From Anaerosporobacter sp031551385 (GTDB lineage: Bacteria > Bacillota > Clostridia > Lachnospirales > Lachnospiraceae), in NCBI RefSeq assembly GCF_031551385.1, contig NZ_JAVBNS010000016.1, positions 49,956-113,955 on the forward strand: DNA of 64,000 bases, read 5' to 3'. Shown piece by piece: positions 35,615 through 43,705 of the stretch. The translations under genes and the position numbers were made by a program. Numbering within the stretch: position 1 is the stretch's first letter; each line of letters begins with the position of its first letter. The notes beneath the pieces were generated by a model. The model was not told the origin of the DNA. It made no database searches and worked only from the letters and a program-made list of their open reading frames with translations.

Positions 35615-35980
35615 ATGAGTACAAGAGTTTTGGTAATAGATGATTCACCATTTATAACAAATCAGATAATAGAGTTAACAGAGGCGCATGATTATGAGGT
35701 GATTGGTCATGCGATGAATGGAGAAGATGGCATTCAGATGGTTGCGGAGATGAAACCGGATCTTATAATTCTAGACATAGTTATGCCTGGTATAGACGGA
35801 ATTGAGACTGCATCTATCTTATTAAAGGAAGAGCCAAAGCCAAGAATACTTATGTTGAGTTCTATATGTGATGCAGAGACAATAAAAGAGGTTAAAGGAT
35901 TGGGATTAAAATTCTTAATTCCAAAACCAATTGAACCAGATGTATTGTTAGCTTCAATGGAATTGTTAATGAAAAACTAA
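35615..35980 (+). CDS. CheY-like response regulator
   Basis: This is a stand-alone receiver domain of 121 residues. The acidic pocket is DDSPF (D9-D10), the phosphoacceptor D54 is in LIILDIVMPGIDG, the switch Thr/Ser is in LMLSS, and the conserved Lys is in FLIPKPIEP. There is no output domain, so it likely acts by protein contact with the flagellar switch or another partner. AAAGGAGG precedes ATG 35615. Its immediate upstream neighbour is the CheX-type phosphatase. A bidirectional terminator ends the unit. Confidence 0.93.
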   Translation: MSTRVLVIDDSPFITNQIIELTEAHDYEVIGHAMNGEDGIQMVAEMKPDLIILDIVMPGIDGIETASILLKEEPKPRILMLSSICDAETIKEVKGLGLKFLIPKPIEPDVLLASMELLMKN

Positions 35981-35987
35981 GCCAATA

Positions 35988-36034
35988 AAAAGACAATTTA
36001 TTATCGGGAATAATCTGATAATAAATTGTCTTTT
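35988..36034. terminator. Bidirectional terminator
   Basis: AAAAGACAATTTATTATC (35988-36005) and its perfect complement (36017-36034) form an 18-bp stem. On the plus strand it ends in CTTTTGTG, and on the minus strand in a run of five T. It separates the convergent cheY-like gene and cvfB. Confidence 0.88.
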
Positions 36035-36039
36035 GTGTT

Positions 36040-36891
36040 TTATACTAGATGAATTCCATCATCTTCAATTGTGATTTGTTTGTTCTTGAAGAGTCTTCCA
36101 ATTGCTCTTTTGAAAGCATTTTTGCTTAAATTAAAAGTAGCTTTAATTGCTTCGGGATCAGATTTGTCATTAAAAGGTAAGAAACCATTGTTAGCATTAA
36201 GCGCTTCAAAAACAATAGAGGCATCTGCGTCAAGTTGAATATGAGTTTGTTCTCTTGTGCTAAGATTAAGTTTTCCATCTTCTCGAACACTAGTAACGCG
36301 AGCAGAAATTTTGTCGCCTGGTTTGAAGTCTGTGAATAATTCATTCTTAGGTATAAGTGCGGAGTATTTATTATCAACTGCAACGAAAGTACCAAAATCA
36401 CGGCTAAGTTCATAGACGATGCCTTCCACTTTGTCGTTCTTCTCGTATGGAGAATCTGTTTCTAGAAGTTCATAAACTTTCATTGTAGCACATAAACGGC
36501 TGCTTTTGTCTATATAGAGGGAAACAAGAATGTTATCACCAACGTGAAGCTCTGAAGTTTGCTCTTTGAACGGGAGCAAAAGATCTTTTGTAAGACCCCA
36601 ATCAAGGAATGCGCCTATGGAAGCAACTTCTTTTACTGTAAGAAGTGCTAACTTCCCGATTGTAAGAGGCGGAATCGTTGTTGTTGCAATCATACGATCT
36701 TCAGAGTCTTTGTATAAGAAAACTTCTACAGTATCGTTTTCTTTTGCTTGCTCAGGAAGCTGTTTTTTGGGAAGTAAAACTTCGTTGTTCTTCATGCTTG
36801 AAACGTTAGCAGAGTTATCTACATCTACTAAATAGGCACCGAATTCAACGAAACGGTTTATTCTTAATGTTTGTATTTCTCCTAAATGCAT
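36040..36891 (-). CDS. cvfB: CvfB family S1-domain RNA-binding protein
   Basis: This is a 283-residue protein of the CvfB/YitL family. It begins MHLGEIQTLRINRFVEFGAYL from ATG 36891 (AAAGGA at seven bases); a longer frame to 37002 lacks support. It carries S1-like RNA-binding segments (VEFGAYLVD, IGAFLDWGLTKDLLLPF, FGTFVAVDNKYSALIP) and a C-terminal winged-helix-like region (FNLSKNAFKRAIGRLFKNKQ). In Staphylococcus CvfB influences virulence gene expression post-transcriptionally; here the role is inferred. It is probably co-transcribed with the thioesterase gene, 23 bases upstream. Confidence 0.92.
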   Translation of the reverse strand: MHLGEIQTLRINRFVEFGAYLVDVDNSANVSSMKNNEVLLPKKQLPEQAKENDTVEVFLYKDSEDRMIATTTIPPLTIGKLALLTVKEVASIGAFLDWGLTKDLLLPFKEQTSELHVGDNILVSLYIDKSSRLCATMKVYELLETDSPYEKNDKVEGIVYELSRDFGTFVAVDNKYSALIPKNELFTDFKPGDKISARVTSVREDGKLNLSTREQTHIQLDADASIVFEALNANNGFLPFNDKSDPEAIKATFNLSKNAFKRAIGRLFKNKQITIEDDGIHLV

Positions 36892-36914
36892 ATAGTAATC
36901 CTTTCTTAAATAAA

Positions 36915-37622
36915 TTATTGTGCGATAAATTGTATTATCGCATAAGGTTTTCCGTCGGGTTGACAGAGAGTAACAATGCATTCCTTGTCTGTAATAGAAC
37001 ACTTAGGAATGATGGTGTCTCCTAAAAGAGCAGATGTGCGGTAATCAGCGCGCATTTCATGAATAATAAAATCTTTAGGGAGAAACTCTTCAGCTATCTT
37101 GATATATTGTCCATTATTCACATGATTGTTAGTATCAAGGAAGGAACGAACAACTTGGATCGGTTGCTCTTCTTGAGATTCTTTAGGAAGCTTGATTTTT
37201 CTAGGGGCATACTCCATATCAAGACCATCTTCTAGTGGATATGCAGATGTAATAGAATTAGTAAGCTTAATAGGATGTCCAGTATTCAAATCTACCAGAA
37301 TCCAGATGGAATTTGCATAAGCACAAACAGCATTAGAGGTATCTGTTATAGTGAAATTACGATAACCGAACATACTATCAAAACCATAAGGCCATGTAGT
37401 GGTAGTTATAGTTTCGCCATAAACAGGACTTCGGTTTATAATAATCTGCCAAGAACTTAACATCCAAGAAAAGTTCATCTCGCTCATATGCTCAATGCCA
37501 ATTTGAAGGTCTTCGGAATGGAAAGTAGTGCAATCTTGAAAGTAATTTATAATTGCGGCTAAATCCAATTTTTTGTTTATGTCTACTTCGCTATAGCGGA
37601 TTCTGCTTGTAAAACTATACAT
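36915..37622 (-). CDS. Acyl-ACP thioesterase
   Basis: This 235-residue protein belongs to the acyl-ACP thioesterase family with two hot-dog domains. Typical stretches are SFTSRIRYSEVDINKKLDLA in the first domain, with FHSEDLQIG, and FLDTNNHVNNGQYIKIAEE in the second, which carries the catalytic Asn/His region of the family. It releases free fatty acids from acyl carrier protein. AAAGG lies before ATG 37622, 11 bases away. A long leader with two hairpins (37646-37678 and 37688-37718) lies between a probable promoter and the start. It leads a two-gene operon with cvfB. Confidence 0.9.
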   Translation of the reverse strand: MYSFTSRIRYSEVDINKKLDLAAIINYFQDCTTFHSEDLQIGIEHMSEMNFSWMLSSWQIIINRSPVYGETITTTTWPYGFDSMFGYRNFTITDTSNAVCAYANSIWILVDLNTGHPIKLTNSITSAYPLEDGLDMEYAPRKIKLPKESQEEQPIQVVRSFLDTNNHVNNGQYIKIAEEFLPKDFIIHEMRADYRTSALLGDTIIPKCSITDKECIVTLCQPDGKPYAIIQFIAQ

Positions 37623-37645
37623 TATTAATCATGCCTTTCTGCTTT

Positions 37646-37718
37646 GCAAGGAATTAAGATTAACAAAAAGAGCCTTGCTAATTTTCGGTTACTGCGAAGG
37701 TTTTGCTTGAACAGTAAC
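37646..37718 (-). other. Two-hairpin leader of the thioesterase gene
   Basis: Between the promoter (37735-37743) and the start there is a leader of about 105 bases. It can form GTTACTG / CAGTAAC (37688-37694, 37712-37718) and GCAAGG / CCTTGC (37646-37651, 37673-37678). No known riboswitch was recognised. Confidence 0.4.
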
Positions 37719-37734
37719 AATTTTCATAAGCTAT

Positions 37735-37743
37735 ATTATACCA
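37735..37743 (-). promoter_or_regulatory. Extended -10 promoter of the thioesterase-cvfB operon
   Basis: On the minus strand TGGTATAAT is a perfect extended -10 element; the -35 region is weak. Transcription would start near 37728. Confidence 0.5.
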
Positions 37744-37861
37744 TTCTTTTAATGTTTTTGATAGAAGGAATGAAACAATTTTAATTTACTACTGTAAAAT
37801 TATGAATAATGGTATATAATAGGAACATAGAAATAAGGATATTAATTTAGGAGGATTCAAA

Positions 37862-38239
37862 ATGAAAACAATTATTAGTACAGATAAAGCGCCACAGGCA
37901 ATAGGACCTTACTCACAAGCGGTTGAAGTTAATGGAATGATTTATACATCTGGAATGATTCCGATCAATCCTGTTGATGGAACTTTAGTTACAGGACCAG
38001 TTGAGGAGCAAGCAGAGCAAGCTCTTAAAAACTTAAAGATTCTTATTGAAGAGTCAGGATCGACTATGGACAAGGTAATTAAAACTACAGTATTTATTAA
38101 AGATATGAATGACTTTGTTAAGATTAATGAAGTATATGCTAGATACTTTACTGAAAACTGTCCAGCTCGTTCATGTGTTGAAGTCGCTAGACTACCAAAA
38201 GATGTACTTATCGAAATTGAAGCAATTGCTATCAAATAA
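37862..38239 (+). CDS. ridA: RidA family deaminase
   Basis: This 125-residue enzyme belongs to the RidA (YjgF/UK114) family, which hydrolyses reactive enamine/imine intermediates released by PLP enzymes such as threonine dehydratase. It has the expected start MKTIISTDKAPQAIGPYSQAV, the middle MIYTSGMIPINPVDG, and the signature NCPARSCVEVARLPKDVLIEIEAIA, whose Arg in PARS is the catalytic residue. AGGAGG lies before ATG 37862. Single-gene unit by position, followed closely by the HPr-like gene. Confidence 0.96.
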   Translation: MKTIISTDKAPQAIGPYSQAVEVNGMIYTSGMIPINPVDGTLVTGPVEEQAEQALKNLKILIEESGSTMDKVIKTTVFIKDMNDFVKINEVYARYFTENCPARSCVEVARLPKDVLIEIEAIAIK

Positions 38240-38296
38240 TAAAAATTACGTTATGTGAACTAGTTGTTTATAGATTGTGGAAGGGGGAGACTTAAT

Positions 38297-38530
38297 TTGA
38301 AGATTACGAATATATCAGATCCCGAAGAGTTTTTTAAGATGATTGATTCCTGTAAAGGAAAAGTAGAATTAGTTTCAGAAGAAGGAGATCGCCTTAATTT
38401 GAAATCTAAATTATCTCAGTACGTGTCTTTAGCACGCGTTTTTTCGGATGGGGTAATTGATCAATTAGATATTATTGCATATGAGGCAGAAGATATTGAG
38501 CGCATTAAGGAATATGTAAATAATCAATAA
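38297..38530 (+). CDS. Short HPr-like protein without the catalytic histidine
   Basis: This protein of 77 residues starts at TTG 38297, where GGGGGAG lies seven bases before; a frame from 38264 has no support. I see resemblance to the C-terminal part of HPr: FFKMIDSCKGKVELVSEEGD, then LNLKSKLSQYVSL, then QLDIIAYEAEDIERIKEYV. In HPr, NLKSIMGV holds the regulatory Ser46, matched here by S37. The HPr region around His15 is missing and replaced by ITNISDPEE. So it could not carry phosphate in the PTS in the usual way; it may be regulatory like Crh or have lost PTS function. The similarity is a reading by eye. Confidence 0.6.
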   Translation: MKITNISDPEEFFKMIDSCKGKVELVSEEGDRLNLKSKLSQYVSLARVFSDGVIDQLDIIAYEAEDIERIKEYVNNQ

Positions 38531-38552
38531 CATAATAGAAGAAGTAAAATAT

Positions 38553-38580
38553 GGGGGCTTTCGTAAGAAAGACCCCCTTT
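38553..38580 (+). terminator. Terminator after the HPr-like gene
   Basis: GGGGG-CTTTC pairs with GAAAGA-CCCCC around a GTAA loop with one bulged base, followed by only three T. Confidence 0.65.
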
Positions 38581-38651
38581 GTAATGAATTATCATAGTGC
38601 AAACTAAAAATAGATTTGTTATAATACAGATAACTGAAAGGAGGAGTTGTG

Positions 38652-39245
38652 TTGGACTCGATAGACTATTATAATCGGTTCGCTGCAAAATATTATGAGG
38701 AAACAGTGAATGCGACTATGAAAGAGCAATTAAACCAATTTATAGAATTATTACCAATTGGAGGCGCTGTTTTGGATCTTGGTTGTGGATCGGGGAGAGA
38801 TAGCTTATTTTTTATTGAAGAAGGTTTTGATGTTACTTCTTTAGATGGTGCAGAGAAAATGTGTGAATTGGCGCAAATTCATATTGGTCAAGGGGTTTTG
38901 AATTTAACATATGAACAACTAGATTTTGATGAAGTTTTTGATGGAGTATGGGCATGTGCATCATTAGTACATGAAAAACCAGAACAATTATCGACAATAT
39001 TGCAGAAAGTAATTGATTGCCTGAAACCAAATGGGGTAATGTATATGTCCTTCCGTTATGGAGATTTTCTTGGTTTTAATAGTGAAATTGATTATTATGC
39101 ATATACGGAAGATACTTTGAGCAGTATAATAGATAAGTGTAGAGAAAATCAGAATATAGAGATTATTAAGACATTTATAACGAAAGATGAAAGAGAAGAA
39201 TTTTTGGATAACAAATGGCTTAATATATATATTAGAAAACTGTAG
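38652..39245 (+). CDS. Class I SAM-dependent methyltransferase
   Basis: This protein of 197 residues has the Rossmann methyltransferase fold. Motif I (SAM binding) is AVLDLGCGSGRDSLFF, and motif post I is VTSLDGAEKMCELA. Then the acidic loop LDFDEVFDGVWACASLVHEKP and LKPNGVMYMSFRYG follow. The substrate is unknown. AAAGGAGG lies seven bases before TTG 38652, while GTG 38649 is too close to it. It is separated by 12 bases from the CPBP protease gene, so they are probably co-transcribed. Confidence 0.88.
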   Translation: MDSIDYYNRFAAKYYEETVNATMKEQLNQFIELLPIGGAVLDLGCGSGRDSLFFIEEGFDVTSLDGAEKMCELAQIHIGQGVLNLTYEQLDFDEVFDGVWACASLVHEKPEQLSTILQKVIDCLKPNGVMYMSFRYGDFLGFNSEIDYYAYTEDTLSSIIDKCRENQNIEIIKTFITKDEREEFLDNKWLNIYIRKL

Positions 39246-39257
39246 GAGCAAAGGTTT

Positions 39258-40265
39258 ATGAATAAAAAAAGGCAAGTTGGGCTTGTTTTTCTATGTACGG
39301 TATTAGCTAGCATATTAGCTTCGTATGTTGTAGAAGGGTTACGCACGATTGTGGATAATTCATTTTTGTTGATGCTTGTGAATCAGGCGATACTAGTATT
39401 GCCATCCGTGTTATACATAGTGGCATCGCGAATGAATCTGAAAGACGCAATTCGCTTAAAGAAGATTAGTTCATCCAATGTAGTGTTATGTATAATTTTT
39501 TCATTTTTGATAATGCCATTAATGAACTTGATAAATGCGATTTCATTATTGTTTTCACAAAATATGATTCAAGCAGCAATTTCGGATATTGTAGATAATA
39601 ATATGTTGTTCCTTAGTGTGTTTGTAATTGCGCTTTTACCATGTGTGTTTGAAGAGACTATATTTAGAGGGGTACTTTATAATGAGTATCGAAAATCAAA
39701 TGTGAGAATAGGAATCTTCTTGAGTGCATTTTTGTTTGGGTTAATGCATCAGAATTTTAATCAGTTCTCGTATGCATTTGCAATGGGAATTGTGTTTGCG
39801 ATGTTAATAGAAGCAACGGATTCTATTGTATCTACAATGATTGTGCATTTTATTATTAATGCAAACTCTGTAATTATGACATATCTATTACCTAAACTGC
39901 TAGATGCGATTGAAAAGGTAGGAAGTAAGGTGGAAGGGTATGAAAGTGTTGCAGATACGGTAGTTACGAAAGAGACGATTTTATCTAATATGGGATACTA
40001 TGTGGTATCAGCAATTATAGCTTCCGTATTAGCTTATATAGTGTACAAAACAATTGCTCAGAATGCGAATAGATGGGAGTATGTGAAATCAATCTTTTCT
40101 AAAAAAGCAAGAGAGCGTATGAAGGATTCGAACGAGACACTTGGATTGGAAGTTACAGAAGAAGAGCATGGAGGTATATTTACAGTTTCCTTAATGGTGG
40201 GTATTATCCTCTGTTTAGGACTGATGGTATTGACTGAAATATATGTAGCTCAGAATGGATTATAA
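39258..40265 (+). CDS. CPBP family intramembrane metalloprotease
   Basis: This membrane protein of 335 residues has eight or so hydrophobic segments. The CPBP (Abi) motifs are visible: EETIFRGVLYNEYRKS (E132, E133, R137), FLFGLMHQNF (H164) and HFIINANSV. These bind zinc and support peptide-bond cleavage within the membrane. Family members process membrane proteins or confer bacteriocin self-immunity; the role here is not clear. It probably forms an operon with the methyltransferase gene upstream. Confidence 0.9.
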   Translation: MNKKRQVGLVFLCTVLASILASYVVEGLRTIVDNSFLLMLVNQAILVLPSVLYIVASRMNLKDAIRLKKISSSNVVLCIIFSFLIMPLMNLINAISLLFSQNMIQAAISDIVDNNMLFLSVFVIALLPCVFEETIFRGVLYNEYRKSNVRIGIFLSAFLFGLMHQNFNQFSYAFAMGIVFAMLIEATDSIVSTMIVHFIINANSVIMTYLLPKLLDAIEKVGSKVEGYESVADTVVTKETILSNMGYYVVSAIIASVLAYIVYKTIAQNANRWEYVKSIFSKKARERMKDSNETLGLEVTEEEHGGIFTVSLMVGIILCLGLMVLTEIYVAQNGL

Positions 40266-40278
40266 GTTTTTTGTTAAT

Positions 40279-40312
40279 AGGTCAACGATGCTAATAAGAG
40301 CGTCGTTGACCT
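40279..40312 (+). other. 14-bp hairpin before trxB
   Basis: AGGTCAACGATGCT (40279-40292) pairs with AGCGTCGTTGACCT (40299-40312) with one G-U and a 6-base loop. It lies 13 bases after the protease stop and 26 bases before trxB. Without a T run it could be a weak terminator or an operator. Confidence 0.5.
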
Positions 40313-40338
40313 AAAATATAGAAAGGCATGGTATTACT

Positions 40339-41259
40339 ATGATATATGATGTTATAATTATTGGTTCAGGGCCAGCAGGGTTGGCAGCAGGAATTTATGC
40401 ACAAAGAGCGGAGTTTAATACGCTTATTATCGAAAAGAATGCTATTAGTGGGGGACAAATTATTAACACATACGAAGTTGATAATTATCCAGGGTTACCA
40501 GGTATTAGTGGATTTGAGTTGGCTGAGAAGTTCAGATCGCATTGCGATGGACTTGGTGCGCAATTTATAACAGGTGACGTTATGACGTTCGAAGTTGTTG
40601 ATGGAGTAAAAAAAATTACATTAGATAATAATGAAGTGTTTGAAGCAAAAGCAGTTATTATAGCAACAGGAGCAGCATATCGTAAGCTGGGTGTTGATGG
40701 CGAGTTACAATTCTCAGGAATGGGTGTTTCGTATTGTGCAACTTGTGATGGAGCATTCTTTAGAAACAAAACGACAGTTGTAGTTGGTGGTGGAGATGTG
40801 GCGGTAGAAGATGCTATCTTTTTGGCTCGTCTTTGTAAAAAAGTATATGTGGTTCATAGAAGACATGAGTTTCGTGCAGCAAAGAGTCTGTGTAACCGAC
40901 TTATATCAATGGAGAATGTAGAGATAATTTGGGATAGTGTTGTAGACAAGATTGAAGGAAATGATTTTGTAGAAGCAATTCAAGTTACAAATACGGAAAC
41001 AAAGGAACAGAGAAGAGTCGAGACAGACGGTGTATTTATTGCTGTGGGGAATATACCGAACAGTGATGTGTATAAAGAAGTGGTTGCAATGGACGAAGCA
41101 GGATATATCATTGCGAATGAAAATTGCGAAACAAATATCCCTGGAATATATGCAGCAGGCGATATAAGAACGAAGTCATTGAAGCAAATTATCACGGCAG
41201 CAGCAGATGGTGCAAATGCGATTACAGCTGTAGAACGATACTTGAACGAATTAGAATAG
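40339..41259 (+). CDS. trxB: Thioredoxin reductase
   Basis: This flavoenzyme of 306 residues reduces thioredoxin. The FAD-binding start is VIIIGSGPAGLAAGIYAQRA. The redox-active disulfide is C133-A-T-C136 in YCATCDGAFF. The second nucleotide site is GGGDVAVEDAIFLARL, followed by VHRRHEFRA, the NADPH-specific basic motif. The end carries GIYAAGDIRTKSLKQIITAAADG (second FAD motif). Some clostridial homologues use ferredoxin, but the HRR motif favours NADPH. No thioredoxin gene is next to it. Confidence 0.95.
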   Translation: MIYDVIIIGSGPAGLAAGIYAQRAEFNTLIIEKNAISGGQIINTYEVDNYPGLPGISGFELAEKFRSHCDGLGAQFITGDVMTFEVVDGVKKITLDNNEVFEAKAVIIATGAAYRKLGVDGELQFSGMGVSYCATCDGAFFRNKTTVVVGGGDVAVEDAIFLARLCKKVYVVHRRHEFRAAKSLCNRLISMENVEIIWDSVVDKIEGNDFVEAIQVTNTETKEQRRVETDGVFIAVGNIPNSDVYKEVVAMDEAGYIIANENCETNIPGIYAAGDIRTKSLKQIITAAADGANAITAVERYLNELE

Positions 41260-41386
41260 CAAGGAAATGTAAAAAAAACCACCTCGAAGCTTGTCGAATA
41301 GAGAAAAATTGAGCAAGTTGATAAATTATGATTTGTAATTGTGTAAAGGATTTGTTAATTAGGCATAATAATGGAATGACACAGTA

Positions 41387-41415
41387 TTGACAAAAACGAA
41401 CTATTTTGTTATAAT
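41387..41415 (+). promoter_or_regulatory. Perfect consensus promoter of the NlpC/P60 gene
   Basis: TTGACA (41387-41392) and TATAAT (41410-41415) match the sigma-A consensus in all twelve positions at the optimal 17-base spacing. This should be a very strong promoter for the secreted hydrolase. Confidence 0.9.
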
Positions 41416-41483
41416 TAGCAAGTGATTAATTAACAAATTCGTAACAATTACAATAGATATTTAATATTATGGAGGTATTTCGA

Positions 41484-42938
41484 ATGAAGAAGGCTGTATG
41501 GAGACGTACATCAATTTGTCTAGCAGCGACATTTGTGTTGTGTACTAGTTCTATCTTGGATTCAAAGGCAATATCGTTTACAAGCGAAACTGGTGTAGCA
41601 GGTATTGAATTGTCACTTGGTGATAATACTAGTGCTTATAATGTAGTAAGGGATAGTGATGTTGTTAATATTCTTTCAGGTAAAGTACTTGGAGAAGAAG
41701 TTACAACTGATAATAATATAGTAAGTGAAGATACAAAGGCTGATTCAACAGATGAAGCAAAAAGTGATGATGCTGCAAAAGAAGATACAAAAGAGGAAAC
41801 AAAGGAAGATGCAAAAGAAGAAGAGAAGGAAGAACCAGTCTCTGAATATGCGAATGTTGGTATCTCGATTGCACCTACATATGTTAATGTAAGAAAAGAA
41901 GCAAATACAGATTCTGAAATTTTGGGTAAATTATATAAAGGTTGTGCAGCAACAATCCTTGAAACAAAAGGTGAATGGGTTAAAATTAAATCTGGTAACG
42001 TAAAAGGTTATATTAATGCAGAGTATTTAGCAATTGGTTTTGATGCAGAAGAATTAGTAGAAAAGTACGGAACTAAAATTGCAACAGTTAATACAACAAC
42101 ATTAAAAGTTAGAGAAAAGAAAAGTACAGACTCAAGAGTATTAACAATGATTCCAATTGATGAGTCTTATGTAGTGCTTAAAGAATATGACGAATGGGTT
42201 AAAGTTTCTATTGATGGTGGTTCTGATGAAGATGAAGATAACGGTGTAGTAGGTTATGTTTCAAAAGAATTTGTAAACATTACTGTAGAATTTGAAACTG
42301 CAATCTCCGTTGAAGAAGAAGAAGCGAAAAAGAAACAAGAAGAAGAAGCTCGTCAAGCAGAATTAGAGCAAGAAGCTAAGTTAAAGAAAGAACAAGAAGA
42401 GCAAAAGAGACAGCAACAACAGAATTCTTCATCGAATAATTCTAAGTCATCAAATAACTCAAACTCTTCATCAAATAATTCAAGTAAATCAAATTCGAAT
42501 AATTCAAGTTCAAATAACTCAAGTAATTCGAATTCATCAAATAGCTCTTCTAATGCAGAAGCACCTAAGGGCTCAGCAACAGGTAGTAATATTGCAGCAT
42601 ATGCACAAAAATTTGTTGGTAATAGATATGTATATGGTGGTACAAGCTTAACAAATGGAGCAGACTGTTCAGGTTTCGTAATGTCAGTTTATAAGAGCTT
42701 TGGTTATAGCTTACCAAGAACATCATCATCACAAGCTACAGTAGGTACAAAAGTAGATATGGGTTCTTTACAACCAGGAGACTTAGTATTCTATGCAGGT
42801 AGTTCAGGACATGTTAATCATGTTGCTATCTATATCGGTGGTGGAAAAGTAGTACATGCTAGTAATCCAAGATCAGGTATTAAGATTTCATCTGTAAACT
42901 ACAGAACACCTTATACTGCAAGAAGAATTGTAAGATAA
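41484..42938 (+). CDS. Secreted NlpC/P60 peptidoglycan endopeptidase with SH3 domains
   Basis: This is a secreted cell-wall hydrolase of 484 residues. An N-terminal signal peptide (MKKAVWRRTSICLAATFVLC) is followed by an acidic linker. Two bacterial SH3 domains follow (VNVRKEANTDSEILGKLY and LKVREKKSTDSRVLTMI). A charged coiled stretch then leads to a Ser/Asn-rich linker of about 50 residues. The C-terminal NlpC/P60 domain has catalytic C395 in ADCSGFVMSVY and the conserved His in HVNHVAIYIGGG. It should cleave between D-Glu and the diamino acid of stem peptides. ATG 41484 has GGAGGT seven bases before it; an in-frame ATG at 41469 is further upstream. Confidence 0.93.
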   Translation: MKKAVWRRTSICLAATFVLCTSSILDSKAISFTSETGVAGIELSLGDNTSAYNVVRDSDVVNILSGKVLGEEVTTDNNIVSEDTKADSTDEAKSDDAAKEDTKEETKEDAKEEEKEEPVSEYANVGISIAPTYVNVRKEANTDSEILGKLYKGCAATILETKGEWVKIKSGNVKGYINAEYLAIGFDAEELVEKYGTKIATVNTTTLKVREKKSTDSRVLTMIPIDESYVVLKEYDEWVKVSIDGGSDEDEDNGVVGYVSKEFVNITVEFETAISVEEEEAKKKQEEEARQAELEQEAKLKKEQEEQKRQQQQNSSSNNSKSSNNSNSSSNNSSKSNSNNSSSNNSSNSNSSNSSSNAEAPKGSATGSNIAAYAQKFVGNRYVYGGTSLTNGADCSGFVMSVYKSFGYSLPRTSSSQATVGTKVDMGSLQPGDLVFYAGSSGHVNHVAIYIGGGKVVHASNPRSGIKISSVNYRTPYTARRIVR

Positions 42939-42962
42939 TTAGAAAATTATATAATAAAAATC

Positions 42963-43001
42963 AATGGATGCGCATAGAATACTATGTGTGTCCATTTTTT
43001 T
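42963..43001 (+). terminator. Terminator of the NlpC/P60 gene
   Basis: AATGGATGCGCATAG (42963-42977) pairs with CTATGTGTGTCCATT (42982-42996) with three G-U pairs, and a T run follows. Confidence 0.87.
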
Positions 43002-43182
43002 GTTTTTGTTTGCGTACATGCCTGCATTCTGAGTTGTCTAATAAATATCATAAAATATGTGACAATTAACCGAAATAAAAAATATATTAGGTCTACAAAA
43101 TAATACATAAATTATGAATACTAGCAAAGTGCACAACTAAAAATGAAATCTTGGTGGAAAATGTAAAAGAAAATTTATTCGA

Positions 43183-43302
43183 TGTGGATTAAGTTCAAAA
43201 GTTATCCACATTGAATAAGGCATATTTTATGAGGGTTTTGAGTTATACACGAAGTTATCCACATTATCCACAGTGTATGACGTAAAAATTGTGTAGGGAT
43301 AA
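43183..43302. promoter_or_regulatory. Cluster of DnaA boxes in a 783-base non-coding stretch
   Basis: Three exact TTATCCACA boxes lie at 43202-43210, 43255-43263 and 43264-43272; the last two abut directly. Near matches are TAATCCACA on the minus strand (43183-43191), TTATACACG (43243-43251) and TTATCCCTA on the minus strand (43294-43302). An AT-rich stretch (43303-43450) follows. Such clusters occur at chromosomal origins and also at non-origin DnaA-binding sites that control initiation timing. No dnaA, dnaN, rpmH or gyr gene is in the window, so I favour a non-origin cluster. The gap from 43002 to 43182 shows no other feature. Confidence 0.85.
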
Positions 43303-43517
43303 CTCTGTCAATATAGAATGTTTGTTTTGTTTTTTTTGATAAAAAGTGCATTCGACAAAATTTTTTCATTATTCTTCTTGACATTGTTATTGTCAAATAA
43401 TAAGAAGAAAGTGTCTACAAATCAAAGAATATTAACTTAATTATAGACTATTAACTTGTTAAATCAGATAACTTTGAACATTATTGAAAGATATATGTAA
43501 AAATGCCAGGAATTCGC

Positions 43518-43545
43518 TTGAAATATTCTGTAGTTGTGGTATAAT
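43518..43545 (+). promoter_or_regulatory. Promoter of the raiA-like leader and hpf
   Basis: TTGAAA (43518-43523) and TATAAT (43540-43545) are 16 bases apart, with TGG directly before the -10 (extended -10). It would start a transcript near 43552, leaving a 170-base leader before hpf. Confidence 0.65.
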
Positions 43546-43552
43546 ACATACA

Positions 43553-43705
43553 TAAGTAATACATATTAAGTCTTAGATAAGACAAGTTATACAATTATGA
43601 AAACACTTTTAAAATAAGTTTGGTATTAATAAGCGAAAGCTAATTAATATAGATAAGGGGAAAGGCATAAGCACGACAGCAGATGTCATTTTCTAAATGA
43701 AGGTA
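43553..43705 (+). ncRNA. Structured leader, candidate raiA-type RNA
   Basis: The leader between the promoter and hpf (also called raiA) is unusually long and contains several hairpins. These are GTCTT / AAGAC (43570-43583), a GNRA-capped one (ATTAAT-A-AGC-GAAA-GCT-A-ATTAAT, 43625-43648) and CATTT / AAATG (43687-43699). The middle part (about 43653-43685), with AGGGGAAAGGCATAAGCACG and its continuation, is notably richer in G and C than its flanks. A large conserved RNA called raiA is known upstream of this gene in many clostridia, and the placement fits. I cannot verify the consensus by eye. Confidence 0.5.

Noticed and set aside
43202..43396. Minus-strand open frame across the DnaA boxes
   Set aside because: It lacks a ribosome binding site, has low-complexity composition and lies in non-coding AT-rich DNA.
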